A DNA stretch of 36,765 nt from an uncultured Clostridia bacterium (GTDB taxonomy: Bacteria > Bacillota > Clostridia > TANB77 > CAG-508), in assembly GCA_944387535.1 (NCBI GenBank), contig CALXFI010000007.1:1-36765 (forward strand), given 5' to 3'. The translations under genes were made by a program, and so were the position numbers. The notes under the pieces are model-generated. The model saw only the letters and a list, made by a program, of their open reading frames with translations, made no database searches and was not told the DNA's origin. This document shows, one piece after another, positions 30,921-36,765 of the stretch (position 1 is the first letter of the stretch; every line of letters starts with the position of its first letter).

Positions 30921-33900
30921 TTTTTCATTTTCATTAGAATTTCATCTTTTGATTTTTTGTCTATATAATTATATTTGTTATTATTTAAACGTGGATTAAA
31001 TCCACATATTGTTTTATACTCACAATATTCGCAAGGTGTTTTTCCTTGCCTTTTATATGGTTTTAAGTCTATTTTTCCACTTAATATTTCTTTTGAAATA
31101 TCTCTTATTGTTTTATAGATATAGTCTTGTAAAACTTTAAAATCCTCTTGTTTTACACCATTTGTCCACTTTTGGTTTACACTTCCTTTTGCTGTTATTG
31201 CTGCTGGGACTAATTTTGAGCTCCCTTGTTCTAAAGTATTATCATTCATTTTTATTATTTTTACATCTGCAACAATTAAGCCTTTCATTCTAAAGTTCTT
31301 TCTGATTAATTCTTCTATTTCATCTTCATCTATTCTTTTATCTGCCTTTACCATTTGTTCTAATAATGAAAAATAAAATATTCCTGCTGGCATTATATCT
31401 TCTTCTCTGCATATTGCATCTGTATATGTTAATAGCTGTATTTGAAGTCCTGCATATACTTCATTTAAATCAATATTTTTGGCAGATGATTTATAATCTA
31501 TTATTCTTAAGTATTTTCCATCTTCATTGTTTGCTGTATCTATTCTATCTATCTTTCCTGTTATTTCTATTTTCTTTCCATTTTCTAGTTCTAAGATGAT
31601 TGGTTTGTATTTACCTTTTTCACTAAATTCTACTTCTGTTCCTTCTACAGAAAAATCACTATATATAATTGTTTGTATTATATATTTTAATGCTTTTGCA
31701 ACTATCTTTTTTAATCTTCTAACTAGAACTTTATATTTGGTTGTTGCTGTGAATATAAAATTTTTATTTAAACTTAGACTTTCTTCTATTATTTTAGATA
31801 CAATCTCTAGAATTTGCTCCTCTTCTATTTCTGCTAAATTTATATTTTCTTGTTTTACATATTCAAAGAAGTTATCAATTGTTTCGTGCATAAATGAACC
31901 TGTATTGAAGCTTTGGATTTTTAATTCTTCTTTTTCTTTTAGTTTTAATCCATATTGTAAGTAATATGAAAAAGGACAACTTCTATATTTTTCTAGTCTT
32001 GATATACTTGTTTTTAATGTATTTCCATATAATTTATCAATATTTTCTTGTTTAATATCTTCTGGTAGGTTTGTATATCTCAATCCTTCTAAATCTTCTT
32101 GTAATTTTTTATTCCAATCTCCTTGTGATTTATAATAATTATATATTTGATACCATACTTCGTCTATTTCTTCTTTATTTTTTATTTTTGCAATGTTTTC
32201 TATTAATTCTTCATAAGTAACTTTTTTATTTACAAGCTCATATTTTTTTGTTATTACATCACTTTCTTCTTCTAATTTTGGATACATTCTTTTAATTTGT
32301 GTAATTAAAACTGAAGGTCTTAACGATTTTCCATCTTTATCTGATGAGCTATATGATAAATATAGTTTTTCTTCTGCTGTTGTAAAAGCTTTATAAATAT
32401 TAAATTTATCCTCATATAACTGGTCAATTGTTCCATTTGCAAGTTCTATTCCATCTTGTTTTAATATTTCTCTATCACTATCATCTAAAAAACCTTCATC
32501 TTTGTTTACGCTTGGAAAACTTCCATCATTTAATCCTAGGATAAATACCACTTTTACCTTGTGGCTTCTTGACCTATCAACATCACCCAAAATAACTTGA
32601 TCAGCTGTTCCTGGTATTTTTCCAAGTCCACTATTTTTTAAGCCTATCTTTAATATTTTCTGATATTTATCAACAGTCATTTTATCTTCGTCAAATATTA
32701 AAACAATCTCATCAAATATATCTAGTATTATCTGATAACTTTCTTTATATTCATTTGCTAAATCTACTAAATTATTTTCTTCTAATTCCTTTATTTTATT
32801 CTCAACTTTTTCTTCTATATTTTGAGAAATTAAAAAGTTGTACAATAAATTAGTAATATTTTTGGCTGTCCTTTCTTTTCTTATATCATCTTGTAATTTA
32901 AGCAAAGGATTTATTATCTCTTTTCTTATTTCATTTAATCTTTGAACTTCGTTTTTCTTGTTTTCGTTATCTAGCTCATATGTAAAATCTTTTTTCCATT
33001 TATTTAATTTAATCCCCCATTTATTACAATAATTTTCTAACTTAAAAATCTCTTCTTTTTCATAATCAAAAAAGCCTAGTTTTATATAACTAAATATAGA
33101 TTCAGAAGAAAAGTTTTTGGTTAAAATCTCTAATATACTAAGCACATATTGGACTATTATATTTTGGTTTAAATCTCTTTTTTCATCTATGAAAACAGGT
33201 ATATCATATTCTCTAAAGATAGCTCTAACTAAAGATGAATAACCTTCTATATTTTTAGTAATTATTGATATATCATTATAACGCATATTTTCTTCTCTTA
33301 CTAACTTTTGAATTTTCTTAGCCACTTCTTCTACTTCTGAATATTCATTTTTAGCAAGAAAAATGGACAAATTTTCCACATCTTTTCCATATTTTGTGGA
33401 TTTTGTATTATATAAATTATTACTTAAGAATTTTAATTCTTCTGTTTTAAAACGAGGTTCAAATGATAAATGTACAGGTTCTTCTGTTCCTATATCATTT
33501 TCTTTAGCTAAATCTAATAGTCTCTTTACAGTTAATTTATTTGGATAATAGATATCAATATCAGGATTAGTATTAAAATCCAAATCATCCACGCACATTG
33601 TTATATTTACTTCTTTAGCTAAAGCAAGCATTTCTTTAATAACTTGGTATTCTTGGTAAGTAAACCCTGCAAACTCATCTATAAATATTATACTGTCCTT
33701 TACCAAATCTACTTTACCTAAATTCGCGGCAAGTATTGTTAATAAATCTGTATCTTCTATATAACTTCCTGATATTTTCTCTTCAAAGTTTTGATAAATA
33801 CAAGCCATATCTTGTAACTTATTTTTTAAATAAACATCTTCTGTTTTATCTATTTCTCCTAATAAATCATTTACACTTACACCGTGTTTCTTAAACTCTG

Positions 33901-34276
33901 TAATTGCTCTCATACTTAAATCAATATTTTCATCTGACTTACCTAAAAACTTTAAATTCTTTTGGTTATTACTTAATATTGAATAAATAAGCATAGCTTT
34001 TCCACATTTTGAAAGAAGTTCATCATCTCCCCCAACTTCTTGCATGACACGATAAGCCATTCTGCTTAAAGTTATTACTTCAGCATAAATAGCTGCATTA
34101 CTACCTAATTTACTCATTTCATCCATAAGTTTTCTCTCTGCTGTAAAAGAAAATTGTTCTGGTGTTATTATAAAGATTTTCTTTTCATTTTCTTTTTCAA
34201 TTAGTCTTGCAATCTCTGAAAAGCAATAACTACTTTTACCACTTCCAGATTTACCATAAATAAGTCTTAACCCCAT
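30875..34276 (-). CDS. addB: ATP-dependent helicase/nuclease subunit B
   Basis: Subunit of the AddAB double-strand-break end-processing machine. 1133 residues. N-terminal Walker A appears as LIYGKSGSGKSSYCFSEIA (about 4-22), followed by a UvrD-like body (with VVFILGLNDGSFPS near 580). The C-terminal RecB-like nuclease domain (about 760-1110) includes TGKIDRIDT and LRIIDYKSSAKNID, with the Asp/Lys active site, and the four Fe-S cysteines: one in YRSCPFSYYL (about 785) and three in CEYCEYKTICGF (about 1095). The expected partner addA is not adjacent. GGAGG is about six bases before the ATG, next to family A repeat copy 3. The last residues (ETNGDGHKMSHFAK) come from the palindrome at 30833-30920, so the natural C-terminus is uncertain. 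Confidence 0.94.
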   Translation of the reverse strand: MGLRLIYGKSGSGKSSYCFSEIARLIEKENEKKIFIITPEQFSFTAERKLMDEMSKLGSNAAIYAEVITLSRMAYRVMQEVGGDDELLSKCGKAMLIYSILSNNQKNLKFLGKSDENIDLSMRAITEFKKHGVSVNDLLGEIDKTEDVYLKNKLQDMACIYQNFEEKISGSYIEDTDLLTILAANLGKVDLVKDSIIFIDEFAGFTYQEYQVIKEMLALAKEVNITMCVDDLDFNTNPDIDIYYPNKLTVKRLLDLAKENDIGTEEPVHLSFEPRFKTEELKFLSNNLYNTKSTKYGKDVENLSIFLAKNEYSEVEEVAKKIQKLVREENMRYNDISIITKNIEGYSSLVRAIFREYDIPVFIDEKRDLNQNIIVQYVLSILEILTKNFSSESIFSYIKLGFFDYEKEEIFKLENYCNKWGIKLNKWKKDFTYELDNENKKNEVQRLNEIRKEIINPLLKLQDDIRKERTAKNITNLLYNFLISQNIEEKVENKIKELEENNLVDLANEYKESYQIILDIFDEIVLIFDEDKMTVDKYQKILKIGLKNSGLGKIPGTADQVILGDVDRSRSHKVKVVFILGLNDGSFPSVNKDEGFLDDSDREILKQDGIELANGTIDQLYEDKFNIYKAFTTAEEKLYLSYSSSDKDGKSLRPSVLITQIKRMYPKLEEESDVITKKYELVNKKVTYEELIENIAKIKNKEEIDEVWYQIYNYYKSQGDWNKKLQEDLEGLRYTNLPEDIKQENIDKLYGNTLKTSISRLEKYRSCPFSYYLQYGLKLKEKEELKIQSFNTGSFMHETIDNFFEYVKQENINLAEIEEEQILEIVSKIIEESLSLNKNFIFTATTKYKVLVRRLKKIVAKALKYIIQTIIYSDFSVEGTEVEFSEKGKYKPIILELENGKKIEITGKIDRIDTANNEDGKYLRIIDYKSSAKNIDLNEVYAGLQIQLLTYTDAICREEDIMPAGIFYFSLLEQMVKADKRIDEDEIEELIRKNFRMKGLIVADVKIIKMNDNTLEQGSSKLVPAAITAKGSVNQKWTNGVKQEDFKVLQDYIYKTIRDISKEILSGKIDLKPYKRQGKTPCEYCEYKTICGFNPRLNNNKYNYIDKKSKDEILMKMKNETNGDGHKMSHFAK

Positions 34277-34288
34277 CTTTACCTCCTA

Positions 34289-34342
34289 TTTCGCGTTGGG
34301 GACGTTTCCTATGCGCAAAAAAATTCGCGTTTGGGACACATC
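34289..34342 (+). repeat. dispersed repeat family A, copy 3
   Basis: TTTCGCGTTGGGGACGTTTC, CTATGCGCAAAAAAATTCGC, GTTTGGGACACATC. Two direct half-units (TTCGCGTTGGGGAC and TTCGCGTTTGGGACAC) flank TATGCGCAAA. It lies immediately upstream of the addB ribosome site, as copy 1 does for the Ca2+-ATPase. Confidence 0.85.
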
Positions 34343-34361
34343 TTCTTTTTTCTTTCTTAAG

Positions 34362-34408
34362 ATTTTATAACAGAAAGCCAAAAATAGCAAGTTAATTTGC
34401 TTGCTATT
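34362..34408 (-). promoter_or_regulatory. possible addB promoter with hairpin operator
   Basis: Minus strand: TTGCTA (34385-34390), 17 bases, TAAAAT (34362-34367). The -35 box lies in a perfect 9-bp inverted repeat AATAGCAAG (34383-34391)/CTTGCTATT (34400-34408). A weak call. The remainder of the 370-base gap (34409-34570) holds a TTGACA at about 34457 on the plus strand with a poor -10, and no ORF. Confidence 0.4.
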
Positions 34409-34570
34409 AATAAATTATTATTTGCTATATTACATATAAAACCATCGAAATCATAATTGACAATTTACGCTATCATTATTACCATCTCTATAAAAAAGTA
34501 GACGTTTATACAGTTGCGCTAAACTTAAGCAATGCATAAATAAAGCATATATAATAAAAAGATTTAAAAT

Positions 34571-34607
34571 AAAGATAAGTGATTTTAATTTCCACTTATC
34601 TTTTTTT
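34571..34607. terminator. terminator hairpin after ogg
   Basis: AAAGATAAGTG (34571-34581) and CACTTATCTTT (34593-34603), a perfect 11-bp stem, with a T-run on the plus strand and TTTATTTT on the minus. It probably ends ogg; its stronger direction is plus, where there is only a possible small RNA from about 34485. Between it and the ogg stop are degenerate palindromic bases (CCAAATGGACAGTCC). Confidence 0.7.
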
Positions 34608-34646
34608 AGATGTATCACCCAAATGGACAGTCCTCCAAATTGGTCA

Positions 34647-35513
34647 TCATGCTTCTCTTCTCCAATAAAATAAATATTGTTGTGCTAATCCTGCTAAATC
34701 TCCAAACTTTTCTTTTGCTATTTTTTCTATTTGCTTTTTATTCACCTTTGTTTCATCTTTATTTTTTATGTATAAGTCGTTCATAACTCTTCTTACCCAT
34801 ACATCTATTGGAAATACCTCAAATCTTTTTAAATCTGAGAATAATAATATACAATCAGCTACTTTCGGTCCTACTCCTGACAATGTTAATAATTTATCTC
34901 TTACTTCCATAGTATTTGGATTATTTCTTAATTCGTCTAAGTCAACTTCTCCATTTAGTATCATTTTAGTTGTTTCATAAAGTCTTATATCTCTAAAGCC
35001 TAATCCTAATTCTCTATACTTTTGAACACTTACATCTTTTAATTCTTCTGCAGTTGGAAATGTATAATATTTTTCTCCATTATATTCTATTTCTTTTCCA
35101 TAGTTTTTAGATAATCTTTCTATTATTCCTTTTATTCTTGGAATATTGTTATTTGCAGATATTATAAAAGATATAACTGTCTCCCATAGGTCTTGATTTA
35201 ATATTCGTATTCCTTTGCCATATTCAACACTCTTTTTCATGTTGTCATCTATCTTACTTAAAGTTTCTTTTATTTTTTCATAATCTCTATTTAAGTCAAA
35301 ATAATCTTCTACGACTTCTTTTATATCTCCATTACATATTCCTTTAAATGTTGCTTTATTTCCTTCTTTTTTTACATTTAGGACATTACCTTTAAATACT
35401 CCTGTATAGCTTCCATCTTCTTGCTCGTTCCATCTAAAGCATTGCCCACAATCAAAGATGTCTTTTAATTCAAATGAATCTAAATTTTCTATTTCGTATA
35501 TTTGCTCTTTCAT
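34647..35513 (-). CDS. ogg: 8-oxoguanine DNA glycosylase/AP lyase (OGG1 family)
   Basis: Bifunctional base-excision repair enzyme that removes 8-oxoguanine, 288 residues. The N-terminal OGG domain has DIFDCGQCFRWNEQEDGSYT (about 18-37). The HhH-GPD domain has LWETVISFIISANNNIPRIK (about 112-131), and the hairpin LSGVGPKVADCILLFS (about 225-240) carries the catalytic Lys. PIDVWVRRVM (about 250) carries the catalytic Asp. GGTGAT is about five bases before the ATG. A TnpB element ends 38 bases upstream, so the gene's native promoter has probably been displaced and it may be read from within the element. Confidence 0.93.
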   Translation of the reverse strand: MKEQIYEIENLDSFELKDIFDCGQCFRWNEQEDGSYTGVFKGNVLNVKKEGNKATFKGICNGDIKEVVEDYFDLNRDYEKIKETLSKIDDNMKKSVEYGKGIRILNQDLWETVISFIISANNNIPRIKGIIERLSKNYGKEIEYNGEKYYTFPTAEELKDVSVQKYRELGLGFRDIRLYETTKMILNGEVDLDELRNNPNTMEVRDKLLTLSGVGPKVADCILLFSDLKRFEVFPIDVWVRRVMNDLYIKNKDETKVNKKQIEKIAKEKFGDLAGLAQQYLFYWRREA

Positions 35514-35550
35514 ATTATCACCATTTTTATTTTACAACATTTACAACTTA

Positions 35551-35658
35551 AGGTGAACTACCCATTGTCTAAAGCCAATGGGCTTCCTGCTTCTTAGACC
35601 TCGTAACCTACTATCTCCACAGGCGTTTATTCGGGCTGTCCCTTCCCTATATTTTTTC
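35551..35658 (-). ncRNA. omega-RNA scaffold region of the TnpB element
   Basis: Directly follows the tnpB stop codon and ends at GGGTAGTTCAC with the right-end hairpin CCCATTGG/CAATGGG region (about 35560-35581). It is nearly identical to the orphan segment at 17746-17856, so selection or recent spread has kept it. In TnpB systems this region is the 3' half of the guide RNA, and the next bases (here CTTAAGTTGTAAATGTTG, in the ogg leader) form the guide. The 5' limit inside tnpB is not visible. Confidence 0.7.
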
Positions 35659-36762
35659 TTATGCTATTTTTCTTAGTCCTTCTTTTAAGATATTTTTTGC
35701 AGCATTTATATCTCTATTTTGTTCTGTTTTACATTCTGGACATATCCAGTTTCTTACTGATAAATCTTTTACTTCTTTATTTTGATATCCACATACTGAA
35801 CATAATTGGCTACTTGCATAAAATGTATCTACTTTTATGTATTCTCTTCCATTCCATTTTGCTTTATATTCTATTTGTCTTGTTAACTCATACCATGATG
35901 CATCTGTTATTGCTTTTGCTAATTTATGATTTTTTTCCATATTCTTTATCTGTAAATTTTCTGTTACTATCACTTGGTTTTCGCTGATAATTTTGTTAGA
36001 TATTTTATGCAGACAATCTTTTCTTATGTTTTTTATTTTCTCGTAGCATATTGCTATTTCTTTTTTCTTCTTTTGATAATTTTTACTTCCTTTTTTCTTA
36101 TGTGATAACTGCCTTTGTTTTTTTGCTAATTTCTTCTCATATTTTTTTATTGTCTTTGGGTTTTTATACTTTTCTCCTTCTGATGTTATTAATAAGTCTT
36201 TTATTCCTAAATCTACTCCTATCTTTTTATTTGTATGTGGTAATTCTTTATGCTCTGTTTCTACTAGTATTGATGCATAATATTTTCCACTTGGTTCTTG
36301 AGATATTGTTACTGATTTTATTTGTCCTATAAATTTTCTATGTAATTTTATTTTTACTTTTTTTAACTTTGGTAGTTTTATTCTTCCATTTTCATAATCA
36401 ACTTCTATATTTCCATTTGTATAGTTTGTTGTATATGATTTATAATTATTATGCTTACTCTTAAACTTTGGATATCCTCCTCCTTCTTTAAAGAATTTTT
36501 GATATGCTGTATCCATATTATATATTGCATTTGTTAGTGTAAATTTATCTACTTCTTTTAACCATTCATATTTTTTCTTTAATTCTCTATTACAATAATT
36601 ATTACAGTCTATTTTACTTACTCTTATTTTTTCTTTCTCATATTTTTCTTTTCTATATGATAATGTTTGATTATATACAAATCGTGAGCAGCCAAATGTT
36701 TTTGCTATTTGTTTTTCTTGTTCTTTATTGGGATATATTCTATATTTATATGCTTTTAACAT
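35659..36762 (-). CDS. tnpB: TnpB, IS605-family RNA-guided endonuclease
   Basis: RNA-guided DNA nuclease of IS200/IS605 transposons, ancestor of Cas12. 367 residues, complete, but its upstream signals lie outside the window. N-terminal wedge/REC part starts [19 protein letters not shown]. The RuvC triad is complete: Asp in [13 protein letters not shown] (about 182), Glu in [11 protein letters not shown] (about 267) and Asp in [11 protein letters not shown] (about 350). The zinc ribbon is CSVCG and CPEC (about 317-341). A Lys-rich helical stretch lies between RuvC-I and RuvC-II. No tnpA is in view, so mobility would depend on one beyond the window or in trans. Right end and guide scaffold follow the stop codon. 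Confidence 0.95.
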   Translation of the reverse strand: MLKAYKYRIYPNKEQEKQIAKTFGCSRFVYNQTLSYRKEKYEKEKIRVSKIDCNNYCNRELKKKYEWLKEVDKFTLTNAIYNMDTAYQKFFKEGGGYPKFKSKHNNYKSYTTNYTNGNIEVDYENGRIKLPKLKKVKIKLHRKFIGQIKSVTISQEPSGKYYASILVETEHKELPHTNKKIGVDLGIKDLLITSEGEKYKNPKTIKKYEKKLAKKQRQLSHKKKGSKNYQKKKKEIAICYEKIKNIRKDCLHKISNKIISENQVIVTENLQIKNMEKNHKLAKAITDASWYELTRQIEYKAKWNGREYIKVDTFYASSQLCSVCGYQNKEVKDLSVRNWICPECKTEQNRDINAAKNILKEGLRKIA

Positions 36763-36765
36763 TTT

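Noticed and set aside
34455..34607. small RNA gene on the plus strand between addB and ogg
   Set aside because: TTGACA is present but the -10 (TACCAT) is poor, and the hairpin at 34571-34603 is adequately explained as the ogg terminator.

Overview
The window is very AT-rich DNA from a low-GC Firmicute, most likely an uncultured Clostridia-type anaerobe. The supporting signs are strong GGAGG ribosome binding sites, sigma-A promoters with 17-bp spacers, the rpsF-ssb-rpsR operon, a YtaF-type sporulation membrane protein, AddB, Mfd, SMC and OGG-type repair genes. TGA is used as a stop and TGG as Trp, so the code looks standard. No rRNA, tRNA or CRISPR array was seen. Most genes lie on the minus strand; the small HTH gene, a candidate toxin, ytaF, plsC, leuS and a putative metallopeptidase lie on the plus strand.

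Layout. 1-1.4 kb: rpsF-ssb-rpsR with promoter and terminator. 1.5-4.5 kb: small XRE regulator, an IS605-type end, and a P2A Ca2+-ATPase. 4.7-5.1 kb: a compact locus that looks like an undescribed type I toxin-antitoxin pair, with two face-to-face consensus promoters, a tiny hydrophobic ORF, a Shine-Dalgarno sequestered by its own leader, and a convergent antisense RNA. 5.2-11 kb: ytaF, smc, an XRE regulator and a degenerate Rpn-family protein. 11.2-17.6 kb: two SPOUT rRNA/tRNA methyltransferases, a repeat-rich gap, mfd, a membrane protein, and plsC from back-to-back promoters. 17.6-18.6 kb: an accessory island with an interrupted gene fragment, a TnpB-less IS605 remnant that keeps a well-conserved omega-RNA-like segment, a second IS end, and an orphan Trp-rich ORF. 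18.6-22.1 kb: topB behind two tandem HD hydrolases. 22.2-25.3 kb: leuS and a heptad-repeat coiled-coil gene. 25.3-27.1 kb: a non-autonomous IS605-like element and a HExxH protein. 27.1-34.3 kb: GltD-like flavoprotein, a twice-frameshifted uracil-DNA glycosylase, LD-carboxypeptidase, PgeF and AddB. 34.3-36.8 kb: an OGG1-type glycosylase with an intact TnpB element inserted just upstream.

Two themes run through the window. First, IS200/IS605-type ends occur at five places; the four carrying the terminal (T)G(T/A)(G/A)AACTACC signature all face the same way, and only one has an intact tnpB. Second, several small palindromic repeat families lie at gene borders and supply the first or last codons of open frames (the upstream extension of the Ca2+-ATPase frame, the C-termini of the Ca2+-ATPase, AddB and the 175-residue ORF, and the SMC stop region). 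Functionally the chromosomal genes are dominated by DNA repair and chromosome maintenance (SSB, SMC, Mfd, TopB, UDG, AddB, OGG) and by cell-wall recycling (LdcA, PgeF).
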